In this document: one piece after another, positions 24,184-32,895 of the stretch
How positions within the stretch are numbered: the first letter of the stretch is position 1
Layout of the letters: each line of letters opens with the position of its first letter
Source of the DNA: Bacteroidaceae bacterium
GTDB taxonomy: Bacteria > Bacteroidota > Bacteroidia > Bacteroidales > Bacteroidaceae
Reading direction: 5' to 3'
DNA length: 36,976 nt
Assembly: GCA_017651315.1 (NCBI GenBank)
Contig: JAGCDE010000033.1
Span: 1-36,976 of the forward strand
The notes under the pieces: generated by a model
Told to the model about the DNA's origin: nothing
Database searches by the model: none
What the model saw: the letters and a program-made list of their open reading frames with translations, nothing else
Made by a program: the position numbers and the translations under genes

Positions 24184-24876
24184 ATGAGAAAGCACTCCGC
24201 ACTTTTTATTGCATTATGCTTAACACTTGCAGCCTGCCAACAGCCTGTCAGCATGGTTAAGGAGCAGGACTCAAGTGGTTTTGTGACCATTACAGATGTG
24301 GTTCCCGATGTCATCCTTGAGATACGTTACTATGGCACTTACAACTTTGTAGGCACCCGCATAGACGGATATCTGGCTCCAAATGCTTTGCTTACACGCC
24401 AGGCCGCCGATAGCCTCAAGGCAGTCAGTGATGACGTGATCAGTCTTGGTTACAGACTAAAAATATATGATGCTTACCGTCCTCAGTGTGCAGTTGATCA
24501 TTTTGTCCGATGGGCAGAAGATGTTGCTGACACCACCATGCGACGCTATTTCTATCCCGATGTAGATAAAAGCCGCCTGTTTGAGCTTGACTACATCATG
24601 GCCAAGTCCGGCCATACACGCGGATCGACAGTTGATCTCACTCTGTTTGATATGACAACTGAGAAAGAGGTGGATATGGGCGGAACATTTGACTGGTTCG
24701 GAACAGAAAGCCATCCTGATTACCATGGTATTACCGATGAGCAGTTTGCCAACCGTATGATACTGCGTGATGCCATGCTGCGTCATGGTTTCAAGCCGCT
24801 GGATTCAGAGTGGTGGCACTTTACCCTCAAGGATGAACCCTATCCGGATACATACTTTACTTTCCCGGTAAAATGA
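24184..24876 (+). CDS. D-Ala-D-Ala dipeptidase, VanX/DdpX family lipoprotein
   Basis: A 230-residue zinc dipeptidase: SGHTRGSTVD gives ligands His144 and Asp151, and SEWWHF gives catalytic Glu209 and ligand His212, the same spacing as VanX. KIYDAYRP is also typical. Cleaving D-Ala-D-Ala recycles peptidoglycan precursors; with no vanH/vanA nearby and with a lipoprotein signal (LTLAAC, Cys18), it is probably a periplasmic housekeeping or nutrient enzyme, not a resistance determinant. The start at 24184 gives the lipobox signal; an upstream ATG at 24088 overlaps the previous gene and the promoter. Its stop codon lies within repeat copy B. Confidence 0.9.
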   Translation: MRKHSALFIALCLTLAACQQPVSMVKEQDSSGFVTITDVVPDVILEIRYYGTYNFVGTRIDGYLAPNALLTRQAADSLKAVSDDVISLGYRLKIYDAYRPQCAVDHFVRWAEDVADTTMRRYFYPDVDKSRLFELDYIMAKSGHTRGSTVDLTLFDMTTEKEVDMGGTFDWFGTESHPDYHGITDEQFANRMILRDAMLRHGFKPLDSEWWHFTLKDEPYPDTYFTFPVK

Positions 24877-24948
24877 CGCAATGAGCGCTCGGCCCGAAGT
24901 GACGCTTTTACCAAGCGAAGCAACTGAAAGAAACGACCCTAATGCGTC
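24875..24948. repeat. intergenic inverted-repeat element, copy B (long form)
   Basis: Ends GACGCA (24875-24880) and TGCGTC (24943-24948). The interior shares CGCTCGGC, ACCAAGCGAAG, ACTGAAAGAAACG and CCCTAATGCGTC with copy F at 31.5 kb. It overlaps the TGA of the dipeptidase gene and the TAG plus last codons of the converging HAD gene. Confidence 0.75.
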
Positions 24949-25730
24949 AGGTTGAAGTGATTGAGGGCATTCAGGATGCCGTCTTCATCGACGGAGGTGG
25001 TGATGTAGTCGGCGTGCTGCTTGAGTTCGGGGGTGGCGTTGCCCATCGCCACGCCTATTCCTGCCTGCAGGATCATTGAAAGGTCATTGCCACCGTCGCC
25101 GAATGCAATCGTGCGGCTGGGGTCAAAGCCCTTGCGGCGGGCAATTGCCCGGATGCCTTTGCCCTTATCGGCCTCCCGGGCGGTTATGTCGGTAAACTCG
25201 GGATGCCATCGGCCCGATACACAGTGAGGCATGCATGGCAGCATCTGCTTTTCATACCCGGAATCAAAGAATGCTGTCAGCTGCAGGATATCCTGATTGA
25301 GCAACTCCGGGAGCGGTGACGGGTTATCGAACTCCTTTACGTTCAGATACTGACGGAATATGCGGTCCACACTGCCGGTTGGGTCAAGCACAGCCACCTG
25401 GTCACATCCGATGACGATGAGACCGTACCCCTTGTCCTGTGCGTCCCGTACGCACGTAATCACATCCCGCTGAGGTATGGGATGATAGCACACCAGCTCA
25501 TCGCCTATAAAACAGAGCGCACCGTTTATGGTAATGTATCCGTCAATAAGATGCTCTATTGCACCCAGATTGGTGATGATCATGGGCGGACGTCCGGTGG
25601 CGATATAGACCTGCGCCCCGTTTGCCTTTGCATCGGTCAGCGCACGGACGGTCGATTCAGGAATCTGATGAGTGTTGAAACTCACAAGCGTCCCGTCAAT
25701 ATCAAAAAACAATGCGTACTTATCGCTCAT
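24939..25730 (-). CDS. HAD-superfamily phosphatase, Cof type (IIB)
   Basis: The 263-residue protein has HAD motif I FFDIDGTL (nucleophile D10, acid D12), motif II ATGRP, a type IIB cap, and the motif III-IV region DKGKGI ... IAFGDGGNDLSMI. Cof-type enzymes dephosphorylate sugar phosphates, pyridoxal phosphate or flavin nucleotides; the substrate is not readable. A -7 element sits just before the start codon, giving a very short leader. The last codons and the stop are provided by repeat copy B. Confidence 0.92.
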   Translation of the reverse strand: MSDKYALFFDIDGTLVSFNTHQIPESTVRALTDAKANGAQVYIATGRPPMIITNLGAIEHLIDGYITINGALCFIGDELVCYHPIPQRDVITCVRDAQDKGYGLIVIGCDQVAVLDPTGSVDRIFRQYLNVKEFDNPSPLPELLNQDILQLTAFFDSGYEKQMLPCMPHCVSGRWHPEFTDITAREADKGKGIRAIARRKGFDPSRTIAFGDGGNDLSMILQAGIGVAMGNATPELKQHADYITTSVDEDGILNALNHFNLTH

Positions 25731-25738
25731 TCAGAATG

Positions 25739-25746
25739 CAAAGATA
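25739..25746 (-). promoter_or_regulatory. -7 element of the HAD phosphatase promoter
   Basis: Minus-strand TATCTTTG, 8 bases before the ATG at 25730, so the message should have almost no leader. Confidence 0.5.
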
Positions 25747-25749
25747 CAC

Positions 25750-25790
25750 AAAAACGACGCATAAAGAAACTGCTACATTGCGTTCTGCGT
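25750..25790. repeat. intergenic inverted-repeat element, copy C (divergent)
   Basis: AAAACGACGCATAAAGAAAC ... ACATTGCGT: it keeps the left end and the AAAGAAAC part, but the CGACCCC core is altered to TGCTA. Confidence 0.45.
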
Positions 25791-25800
25791 TCACCGGCAC

Positions 25801-26724
25801 TTATAACCGGATGTAATCAGGTTTTATGGTGCTTTCATAAAAAGATGGAGGGATAACGGTTTTTATTGCTTTGATAATCACATTCATCATTCGTTCATGT
25901 ATGTAATCACGCCTTATGACAAGAATGATCTTTCTTGAACCTTCCGGATTGATTATCGGCCTCAGGTTTTTCTTCTGGCTCTCCAGAATCAGAGGAATAT
26001 GCAACTCAGGAACTATGGTAAAGCCACCTATATCATTAGCAATCTTTATAAGCGTCCCCACTCTTCCTCCCTCATACATCCTGTCATATTTGAATGCCTC
26101 TCCCTGTTTAAGCATTGAACGGTCATATAGTTGCACCCCCTCCTTCATTATCCATAACCGCTTGTTCGCCAAGGTGTCTCGGGTTATTACATCATCTTTG
26201 TAGTTTTCTTTTGGCGATACGTATGCAAAGTATTTTTCGTGATACAGCGGGATTTCCAGAAATTCGTCATCATTCAATGGGGCAGACATTATTCCCATGT
26301 CAATCTCTGCCTTGTGTAGTTTATCCTTTATAGTGGCTGATATCATCTCAAATGCCTGTAACTTGACATCGGGATATCTATCGGCAAAAAACTTGAATAA
26401 ACCTGGCATAAGCACGGGTGACACCGTCGAAATCATAGCCAATCTGAGCCTTCCTGAAACCAGTTCCTTCTCAGACCGCGTAAATTCAGGAATCTGTCCT
26501 GCATGATACAGTACCAAACGTGCCTTTTCTATTATTTTCCCGCCGGTTTCGGTAGGCTTTACAGGATGTGTATCACGCACAAACAGAGTGGCATCCAGTT
26601 CTTCCTCCAGTTTTTTTATCATCAGACTTAGAGTTGACTGCGTAACTCCACATGATTCGGCTGCTTCCGTAAAAGAACCGTACATGTCAAGTGCCACTAC
26701 ATATTCAAGTTGTTGTAATGTCAT
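25801..26724 (-). CDS. LysR-family transcriptional regulator (OxyR-like)
   Basis: Residues 1-60 form the LysR winged helix (MTLQQLEYVVALDMYGSFTEAAESCGVTQSTLSLMIKKLEEELDATLFVRD), followed by a periplasmic-binding-like effector domain; 307 residues is the usual length. The opening resembles OxyR of Bacteroidetes (MTLQQLEY), but the redox Cys pair of OxyR is absent in the effector domain, so peroxide sensing is doubtful. The start at 26724 was chosen over 26784, because the first 20 residues of the longer form are unlike LysR proteins and contain the promoter. It is divergent from a TrkH potassium transporter. Confidence 0.88.
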   Translation of the reverse strand: MTLQQLEYVVALDMYGSFTEAAESCGVTQSTLSLMIKKLEEELDATLFVRDTHPVKPTETGGKIIEKARLVLYHAGQIPEFTRSEKELVSGRLRLAMISTVSPVLMPGLFKFFADRYPDVKLQAFEMISATIKDKLHKAEIDMGIMSAPLNDDEFLEIPLYHEKYFAYVSPKENYKDDVITRDTLANKRLWIMKEGVQLYDRSMLKQGEAFKYDRMYEGGRVGTLIKIANDIGGFTIVPELHIPLILESQKKNLRPIINPEGSRKIILVIRRDYIHERMMNVIIKAIKTVIPPSFYESTIKPDYIRL

Positions 26725-26730
26725 ACGGTT

Positions 26731-26747
26731 TATTGATAAAATCAATA
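26731..26747. promoter_or_regulatory. operator-like inverted repeat TATTGAT-AAA-ATCAATA
   Basis: A perfect 7-bp inverted repeat with a 3-bp centre between the -7 box and the start codon of the LysR gene. Its T-rich to A-rich dyad is in keeping with LysR sites and the position suits autorepression. Confidence 0.5.
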
Positions 26748-26755
26748 CAAAGATA
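26748..26755 (-). promoter_or_regulatory. -7 element of the LysR gene promoter
   Basis: Minus-strand TATCTTTG directly next to the inverted repeat, 24 bases before the start codon. Confidence 0.55.
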
Positions 26756-26767
26756 GATAATATTGTA

Positions 26768-26798
26768 TTGGTAAATATATTCAATCACTATAATTTCG
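26768..26798 (+). promoter_or_regulatory. promoter of the trkH-like gene
   Basis: TTG (26768-26770), 20 bases, then TAATTTCG (26791-26798), one mismatch from TAnnTTTG, 29 bases before the start. Confidence 0.45.
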
Positions 26799-26826
26799 CA
26801 TCCGTCAATAGTTATAACATTGTTAC

Positions 26827-28269
26827 ATGAGACCGTTTGTAATAATAAGACATTGCGGAATATCTTTACTCATAATATCGGCGCTAATACTGCTTTCTGC
26901 CCTTATTGCCCTGTCTAATCCGTCCGATCACAGTTTCCTGCCACTGGCATTATCCGGTCTGGCAGCGTTCTCATGCGGATTTATAGCTCTCATATATACT
27001 AAGCCTGTCACTAATATATATGTAAAGGAAGGATATGCAATAGTTCTTGCATCGTGGATTACAGCATGGATATTCGGAGCATTGCCATATCTCATTTATG
27101 GCGGTGAATTCACTCTGGTCAATTCTCTGTTTGAGAGTATGTCCGGCTTTACCACTACCGGAGCTTCAATACTCAATGATATAGAAACGCTACCTCAGGG
27201 AATTCAATTCTGGCGGATAGCGTCGGCATGGATAGGTGGTATAGGAGTGGTTTTGCTTATTACCTTGGCCATACCCAGTGACCGGAATGGTCAGGTGATA
27301 TTGGTTAGTACAGAGACATCAGGTCTGGCAAGAGAGTATTTCAGGGGCGGAAAACGCGGATTTGTAAGGATGATGCTCATTACTTACACATCAATCACAC
27401 TGATCTCTTTCATCAGTCTTAAACTGGCCGGAATGGAGTGGTTTGACGCTTTGATACATGCCATGTCGGCCTGCAGCACATGCGGATTCAGCAACAAGAA
27501 CAACAGCATAGCGTTCTTTGACAACAAGTTGATAGAAACTATCCTGATTCTTTCCATGCTGTCCGGAGCAGTCAATTTCACCCTACTCTATTCAACGATA
27601 ATCCCGGGTAGGCGCAAACGTTTTTACATCTTTAAATCAGAGGTGTTCAGGGTTTTTATAATACTTTTGGCAATAGCCACGCTGTTCATAACAGTTAACC
27701 TGAGAATCAGAACGCTGTCTGATACCACTGCTGAGTCGTTCCGCCAGGCTGTATTCCAGACCGTATCCATAGCCACGACAACCGGATTTGCCACGGCCGA
27801 TACAAATATCTGGCCCGATTTCAGCATCGGCATACTTATTGTGTGCTCATTGATATGCGGATGCGCCGGATCTACTTCGGGCGGCATTAAAATTGACCGT
27901 ATAGTACTGGTGGGTAAGCAGATACATTTTCAGATCCATCAGTTCATGGACCCATTTGTGGTAAGACGCAACAGGGTTGACGGACGGCTCAGGAATCCCA
28001 TTGAGATTAATCAGGCGGAACTGTTCATACTGATGTATCTTGCGCTGGTATTCATTGGTGTTGAGTTCAACACTATTGCGGGAATGGATTTCCGGTCAGG
28101 CATTTCAGCCGCAATAGCCTGTATGGGTAACGTAGGGCCGGGATTCGGTCAGGTAGGCTCTTTCGGTAACTATTCTTCCATGCCCGATGCCGCCAAACTC
28201 TTCAGCATTGTACTTATGCTTGCCGGACGTCTGGAGATCTACCCGCTCATACTCTCCTTCAAAAAGTGA
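26827..28269 (+). CDS. potassium uptake transporter, TrkH/KtrB family
   Basis: A 480-residue membrane protein with four pore repeats and their selectivity-filter sequences: FTTTGAS, CSTCGFS, ATTTGFA and MGNVGPG. The filters identify a TrkH-type K+ channel-like transporter. A TrkA gating subunit, normally needed, is not adjacent and must be elsewhere. The final ILSFKK is followed by TGA, which is part of repeat copy D. Divergent transcription from a LysR gene with an operator-like dyad between them makes regulation by that protein possible. Confidence 0.93.
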   Translation: MRPFVIIRHCGISLLIISALILLSALIALSNPSDHSFLPLALSGLAAFSCGFIALIYTKPVTNIYVKEGYAIVLASWITAWIFGALPYLIYGGEFTLVNSLFESMSGFTTTGASILNDIETLPQGIQFWRIASAWIGGIGVVLLITLAIPSDRNGQVILVSTETSGLAREYFRGGKRGFVRMMLITYTSITLISFISLKLAGMEWFDALIHAMSACSTCGFSNKNNSIAFFDNKLIETILILSMLSGAVNFTLLYSTIIPGRRKRFYIFKSEVFRVFIILLAIATLFITVNLRIRTLSDTTAESFRQAVFQTVSIATTTGFATADTNIWPDFSIGILIVCSLICGCAGSTSGGIKIDRIVLVGKQIHFQIHQFMDPFVVRRNRVDGRLRNPIEINQAELFILMYLALVFIGVEFNTIAGMDFRSGISAAIACMGNVGPGFGQVGSFGNYSSMPDAAKLFSIVLMLAGRLEIYPLILSFKK

Positions 28270-28307
28270 CGAAAAGGGTCGGCCACATTTTGCGGTGTTT
28301 TTGTGTC
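28266..28307. repeat. intergenic inverted-repeat element, copy D (divergent)
   Basis: GTGACGAAAAGGGTCG ... TTTTGCGGTGTTTTTGTGTC; read on the minus strand it gives ACACCGCAAAA ... CGACCCTTTTCGTCAC. Overlaps the TrkH stop codon, and its TTTTGC may serve as the -33 box for the next gene. Confidence 0.45.
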
Positions 28308-28314
28308 ATTTTAC

Positions 28315-28322
28315 TACTTTTG
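28315..28322 (+). promoter_or_regulatory. -7 element of the DMT/MATE operon promoter
   Basis: TACTTTTG matches TAnnTTTG, 26 bases before ATG 28349; TTTG at 28289-28292 is 22 bases upstream. Confidence 0.5.
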
Positions 28323-28348
28323 CACCGCTTTAAAGACGAAAGTACTGA

Positions 28349-29284
28349 ATGAATTACATTGGCCAGATTATTTCACTTGTTGTGGCGGTACTTTGGACTG
28401 TAACCGCCATTTATTCTGATAAAGCGAGCCACCGCATAGGTACCATGTCGGCCAACGTTGCCAGACTTACACTCTCCACTTTCCTGTTGGCAGTAATACT
28501 GTGGGTAACCATAGGGCACCCGTATCCGGTTTATGCCGATACAAAAACATGGTTCTGGCTGGCGCTGTCGGCGGTTGTGGGTTATGTTTTCGGTGACTGG
28601 TGCCTGTTTAACTGCTATCTCTCCATCGGGGCCAGGTTCGGCCAGCTGTTCATGACTCTTGCGCCTCCTATGGCCGCATTTGCAGGATGGGCGCTGCTGG
28701 GCGAGCAGCTCTCCTGGCGCACGGCACTGGCAATGGCCGTCACGTTGAGCGGTATAGCCATATCTATCCTGAGCCGTGACCGTGAGCACCATTTCAAGTT
28801 CACATTGCCGCTTAAGGGAATCCTGCTCGGAATCGGAGCGGGTACGGGTCAGGGCGTAGGACTTGTGCTGAGCAAGATAGGTCTGGAGCACTATTCAGCT
28901 GCACTCCCTCCACAGACTCCTGAACTGATGCAGACCATGCTGCCGTTTGCATCGACCATGATCCGCGCCATTTTCGGCAGCATCGGCTTTATCCTGCTAA
29001 TGACAATCAGCAGGGAACTGCCTAAGCTCAAGGCTGCAAAGCGTGACCATAAAGCGATGCTTTATATTTTGATAATGAGCCTGTTCGGTCCGGTGGTAGG
29101 AGTCTCGCTCTCGCTCATGGCCGTACGTTATACCGATGCCGGAATCGCATCGACGCTGATGGCTCTAACTCCCGTGCTGATACTTATCCCGGCCGCCGTG
29201 TTTGACAATCAGCGCATCAGGTTCAAGGAGGTAATCGGCGTGCTGGTAAGCATGACCGGTGTGGCACTGTTCTTCCTTCTGTAA
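28349..29284 (+). CDS. EamA/DMT-family transporter
   Basis: The 311-residue protein is almost entirely hydrophobic with about ten predicted helices in two EamA-like halves (SLVVAVLWTVTAIYSDKAS ... LAPPMAAFAGWALLGEQLSWR and MSLFGPVVGVSLSLMAVRYTDAGIASTLMALTPVLILI). EamA proteins export or import small metabolites such as amino acids or nucleotides; nothing here fixes the substrate. The MATE gene begins three bases after its stop, so both are in one transcript, presumably for export of related compounds. Confidence 0.9.
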   Translation: MNYIGQIISLVVAVLWTVTAIYSDKASHRIGTMSANVARLTLSTFLLAVILWVTIGHPYPVYADTKTWFWLALSAVVGYVFGDWCLFNCYLSIGARFGQLFMTLAPPMAAFAGWALLGEQLSWRTALAMAVTLSGIAISILSRDREHHFKFTLPLKGILLGIGAGTGQGVGLVLSKIGLEHYSAALPPQTPELMQTMLPFASTMIRAIFGSIGFILLMTISRELPKLKAAKRDHKAMLYILIMSLFGPVVGVSLSLMAVRYTDAGIASTLMALTPVLILIPAAVFDNQRIRFKEVIGVLVSMTGVALFFLL

Positions 29285-29287
29285 GAG

Positions 29288-30622
29288 ATGAGATACGGAA
29301 AACTGACCGGACTTCTTGTCACTTTGGCACTGCCAATATTCATTGACACGCTGCTTGTCATGACATTGGGTGCTGCCGATACATTCATGCTTAGCCGTTA
29401 TTCCGATGAGAGCGTGGCAGCGGTGGGTCTGGTCAACCAGCTGGTCAATATCGTTTTTATTATCTTTCAGGTCATTTCGATGGCCACATCCATACTCTGC
29501 TCTCAGTATGTGGGTGCCGGGCAGCGTAACCGTGTGCTGCAGGTGATGGGGGTATCGGTCCTGTTCAATTTCCTTATCGGACTGGCTTTCAGCGCATTCC
29601 TGTTTGGTGGAGCATCGGGCCTTCTTAATATGATGGGCGCACGTGATGAACTTTATGCGGAGGGGTTCCCATACATGCGTATCGTGGGTGCGTTTGCGTT
29701 CTTCCAGGCGGTGTCTCTGTCAGCTGCGGCAGCGCTCAGGAGCGTTGACAAGGCGCATTATCCCATGTTCGTATCGGGGCTGGTCAATGTGATAAACATT
29801 CTGGGCAACTACGCCCTTATATTCGGTAAGTTCGGACTGCCGGCGATGGGTGTCCGCGGCGCGGCCATATCCACCGTGATCTGCCGCGCGTTGTCATCGG
29901 CCCTTCTGTTGTATCTGCTTTACCGAAAGTACATTGGGCATCTGCCTAAGGGGCTTTTCCGCTCGTTCCCGTGGGCCGAGACCGGCAAACTGTTCAAGGT
30001 GGGCATACCGTCGGCCGGCGAGCAGATGTCTTACAGCCTGTCGATGGTAGTGGTTACCTATTTCATCAATATGCTGGGCAACGATGAACTGGCTACGCGT
30101 ACCTACGGACAGACCATAACCACGTTCGTGTTCCTGTTCTCGCTTGCGGCGGCGCAGGGCGGAGCAATCGTGATAGGGCATCTGACCGGCATGAAAAAGT
30201 ATGCCGCCGCGTTTGCGTTGGGCCGACGTGTTCTGCGCGTATCGGTGGCGGTTACGTTCGTGCTGTCGTTCACTACCGCCTGTTTAGGGCATACCATATT
30301 CTCCATGCTTACCGATAATGAGAACATAATCCGCATGGGTACGATCGTGCTTTGGATTGATATATTGGTCGAGGTAGGACGTGCCATCAATTTCTTTGGA
30401 GTGAACTCGCTGCGTGCCGCCGGCGATATCTATTATCCTGTTACGGTGGGCATGATAGTGTGCTGGACTGTGGCCGTAGGCGGCAGCTGGGTACTGGGCA
30501 TCGGCCTTAACGGCGGCCTGATTGCCCTGTGGTGCGCCCTTATCCTTGATGAGAATATCCGCGGCCTTATCTTTATCCGCCGGTGGAAATCCCGCCGCTG
30601 GACTACCAAATCGCTGGTTTAA
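29288..30622 (+). CDS. MATE-family efflux transporter
   Basis: The 444-residue protein has twelve predicted helices and MATE features: LALPIFIDTLLVMTLGAADTFMLSRYSDESVAAVGLVNQL in the first half and VGIPSAGEQMSYSLSMVVVTYFINMLG in the second. MATE pumps exchange Na+ or H+ for cationic drugs or metabolites. It follows the DMT gene by three bases. Eight bases after its stop comes repeat copy E, shared with the converging gene. Confidence 0.92.
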   Translation: MRYGKLTGLLVTLALPIFIDTLLVMTLGAADTFMLSRYSDESVAAVGLVNQLVNIVFIIFQVISMATSILCSQYVGAGQRNRVLQVMGVSVLFNFLIGLAFSAFLFGGASGLLNMMGARDELYAEGFPYMRIVGAFAFFQAVSLSAAAALRSVDKAHYPMFVSGLVNVINILGNYALIFGKFGLPAMGVRGAAISTVICRALSSALLLYLLYRKYIGHLPKGLFRSFPWAETGKLFKVGIPSAGEQMSYSLSMVVVTYFINMLGNDELATRTYGQTITTFVFLFSLAAAQGGAIVIGHLTGMKKYAAAFALGRRVLRVSVAVTFVLSFTTACLGHTIFSMLTDNENIIRMGTIVLWIDILVEVGRAINFFGVNSLRAAGDIYYPVTVGMIVCWTVAVGGSWVLGIGLNGGLIALWCALILDENIRGLIFIRRWKSRRWTTKSLV

Positions 30623-30629
30623 TACGCAT

Positions 30630-30664
30630 AACGACGCAAAAGAAACGATCCTATTGCATCGTTT
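30630..30664. repeat. intergenic inverted-repeat element, copy E (short form)
   Basis: AACGACGCAA (30630-30639) against TTGCATCGTT: 9 of 10 pairs, with AAACGATCCT in the middle, the smallest clear unit of the family. It contains the stop and last codons of the converging minus-strand gene. Confidence 0.7.
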
Positions 30665-31325
30665 TTGCAAGTCTGGTGATGTCGCGGGGGCCGATGGCGG
30701 ACTTGCTGTAGCCGTTGCGGGAACAGGCAATCATGGAAAGCGCCATCTCGGTCATACTGTTAGCGCCTCCTAACAGACGGGTGATTGGATAGAACGGGAT
30801 GAACCAGTACTGCATCTTCTGAATGTGGCGCTGTCCTTTGGCCCATCGCATGAATGCCGGCCTGTAGGCAAAGGCGTACCGGAATCCTGCTTTAGCGATA
30901 TACTGCTCTGTGGCACCTTTTATCTTCATCCACCATTGCCTGCCTTCAGGATTCGTGCCGGCACCGCTCAGGTAGATGAATGTCATATTCTCCTTGTGCG
31001 GCATGATATCGGCAAAATGGGTGGGGATATCGTAAGAAATCCTCCTGTAAACATCCTCGGGGGCTCCTATGGAACTGATGCCGGCGATAAAGAACACGGC
31101 ATCATACCCGTCAAGTCGGGGATCGGCCTCCTTTAAGGTCATCATGTCATTCACTATGTACTCCTCAAGCTTGTTTTTCTCATCGGCCGATAAGCAATCA
31201 TATTTGTCTGTCTCAACCGGTCTGCGGCTTACTGAGAGGACTTTCTCTACCTGCCCGGAACGGAGCAGTTCCAGCATCACGCCTTCACCCACATAACCTG
31301 TGGCACCTGTCAGAATGATCTTCAT
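30651..31325 (-). CDS. NAD(P)-binding Rossmann-fold protein, atypical SDR/NmrA type
   Basis: A 224-residue protein beginning MKIILTGATGYVGEGVMLELL, the GxxGxxG dinucleotide-binding loop of extended/atypical short-chain dehydrogenases. Short length, SRRPVE after the second strand and no evident YxxxK dyad suggest an NAD(P)-binding oxidoreductase or sensor of the NmrA/HTATIP2-like group. It has no operon partner. Its last residues LAKTMQ and stop codon are encoded inside repeat copy E, so the C-terminus may have been altered when the repeat arrived. Confidence 0.8.
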   Translation of the reverse strand: MKIILTGATGYVGEGVMLELLRSGQVEKVLSVSRRPVETDKYDCLSADEKNKLEEYIVNDMMTLKEADPRLDGYDAVFFIAGISSIGAPEDVYRRISYDIPTHFADIMPHKENMTFIYLSGAGTNPEGRQWWMKIKGATEQYIAKAGFRYAFAYRPAFMRWAKGQRHIQKMQYWFIPFYPITRLLGGANSMTEMALSMIACSRNGYSKSAIGPRDITRLAKTMQ

Positions 31326-31525
31326 ATTTCATGTTTTTAACTGCGAATATACAAATAATACACAAAAACGTAGAACTGTCAAATGAATATGAGAAGCACT
31401 GAATGTGAAGATAAAAAAAGAATATGAAAACAATTTTTTAACTCACATCCTTTTTCATGATAAGCATTGACAATGTTTTTTTTAGTAAATTTAAAGCCAA
31501 ACTTTAAAACACACAATATTTATTA
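31326..31525. other. AT-rich intergenic region without a recognisable gene
   Basis: Two hundred bases of very AT-rich DNA before repeat copy F. It should carry the promoter of the Rossmann-protein gene; TATATTCG on the minus strand (plus 31344-31351) is a weak -7 candidate. ATACACAAAAACG at 31359-31371 repeats the left flank of repeat copy C. No open frame, hairpin with T-run, or RNA gene was seen. Confidence 0.4.
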
Positions 31526-31637
31526 AAACGACGCAAAACGCGCTCGGCTCAAAGGGACGCATTGACTTCCCCCTGTGGCCGTCGAGCTAAACCTTCACCA
31601 AGCGAAGTGACTGAAAGAAACGCCCCTAATGCGTCGT
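31526..31637. repeat. intergenic inverted-repeat element, copy F (longest form)
   Basis: Ends ACGACGCA and TGCGTCGT pair perfectly (8 bp). It matches copy B throughout, with an additional stretch of about 30 bases in the middle (around 31561-31593), and contains its own hairpin around CTTCACCAAGCGAAG. It lies just before the promoter of the ATPase gene. Confidence 0.75.
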
Positions 31638-31665
31638 AATTTGCAATTTTGTAAAATACATTTTG

Positions 31666-31673
31666 TATATTTG
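31666..31673 (+). promoter_or_regulatory. -7 element of the DUF4143 ATPase promoter
   Basis: TATATTTG matches TAnnTTTG, with TTTG at 31640-31643 22 bases upstream. It supports the start codon at 31696 over an in-frame ATG at 31663, which lies before this element. Confidence 0.65.
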
Positions 31674-31695
31674 CAAAATAGAATTTAGAATCATT

Positions 31696-32895
31696 ATGTA
31701 CGAGAGACATCATTTGGCCATCCTTAAAAGCCGTATGGCGGAGCCGCGCCGTAGGATTCAGATTGTTATGGGCCCCCGTCAGGTGGGTAAATCCACCCTT
31801 GTAAGTCAATATACGGACATTTGTTCTGTACCTTTTGATTTTTTTGCAGCTGATGGAGTGAGCCGTTCTGACAAGGCTTGGATACCTAATCATTGGCAGG
31901 AGGCAAGAATGAAAATGAATCTGCATAATGAGGCAGAGCATATACTCATAATTGATGAAGTACAGAAAATAGATGGTTGGAGTGAGCAGGTAAAGAAAGA
32001 ATGGGATGCAGATACCCGTGCCCACCGTAACCTCAAGGTCATACTGTTGGGCTCCTCACGCGTATTGCTTCAGAAAGGACTTGAAGAGTCTCTTGCAGGC
32101 CGATTTGAGTCCATAAAGATGGGATACTGGGAGTGGAATGAGATGCATGATGCATTTGGCTTTACAATTCCGCAGTATATCTATTTCGGTGGTTTTCCCG
32201 GATTGGCCTATGATATTGATGATGAGGACCGTTGGCGTAGGCTGATGGAATATACCATCATATCGCCTATATTGTCACGTGATATTCTGGAGATAGAAGA
32301 GATACGCAATCCGGCCCTTTTACGGCAAGTCTTTGAACTGGCTTGCATTGAGTCGGCCAGGGAACTCTCCCTTACCAAGATGCAAGGAACCATGAACAGC
32401 GGTACTGTACCCACAATCAAGAACTATCTGACTATCCTGGACCAGACAATGACTGTCAAGCCTTTGCAGAAGTACTCTCCTTCGGCTGTCAGAGAAAAGA
32501 ACTCTGTTCCAAAGATGCAGGTCTGTAACAGTGCATTCAGAAACAGGTACGGACTCTACACTTTTGAGCAGGCGGTTACCAACCCAACTGAGTGGGGACG
32601 TCAAGTGGAGTCGGCGGTGGGTGCATTTCTGGCCGGGCGTTCAGTTATTGATGATTTTGAACTGCTGTATTGGCGTGATGAGCACCGGAAAGAGTGTGAC
32701 TATGTGCTCAAGAAGGGCCAAGCTTTGGTTGCCATTGAGGTCAAGAGCAGTAGTGCCGATGATACCACTGGATTTGAAAAGTTCAGGGAGTTATATTCAA
32801 AATACATCACAGCCGCTTTAATTGTGGGACCAGAAGGCCTTCCGCTTGAAGATTTCCTGAGCATGGACATGAAAGCGTTGTTAAAGAGTTTTTAA
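31696..32895 (+). CDS. AAA ATPase with DUF4143 / PD-(D/E)XK-like C-terminus
   Basis: The 399-residue protein has an AAA_14 ATPase domain (Walker A GPRQVGKS 26-33, Walker B ILIIDEVQ with D87-E88, sensor VILLGSSRVLL) and a DUF4143 C-terminus. The end contains ECDYVLKKGQALVAIEVKSS, which resembles a PD-(D/E)XK nuclease core. Such proteins are common in Bacteroidetes as solitary, often horizontally moved genes of unknown role. The coding sequence overlaps the converging flavodoxin gene by 15 bases. Confidence 0.88.
   Translation: MYERHHLAILKSRMAEPRRRIQIVMGPRQVGKSTLVSQYTDICSVPFDFFAADGVSRSDKAWIPNHWQEARMKMNLHNEAEHILIIDEVQKIDGWSEQVKKEWDADTRAHRNLKVILLGSSRVLLQKGLEESLAGRFESIKMGYWEWNEMHDAFGFTIPQYIYFGGFPGLAYDIDDEDRWRRLMEYTIISPILSRDILEIEEIRNPALLRQVFELACIESARELSLTKMQGTMNSGTVPTIKNYLTILDQTMTVKPLQKYSPSAVREKNSVPKMQVCNSAFRNRYGLYTFEQAVTNPTEWGRQVESAVGAFLAGRSVIDDFELLYWRDEHRKECDYVLKKGQALVAIEVKSSSADDTTGFEKFRELYSKYITAALIVGPEGLPLEDFLSMDMKALLKSF

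Noticed and set aside
24184-24876. Vancomycin-resistance determinant
   Set aside because: VanX-like residues are present, but no vanA or vanH partner lies nearby and the protein is a predicted lipoprotein, so an ordinary peptidoglycan-related dipeptidase is more likely.
32881-32895. 15-base overlap of converging genes as evidence of a frameshift
   Set aside because: Both products look complete, with usual lengths; short convergent overlaps are common.
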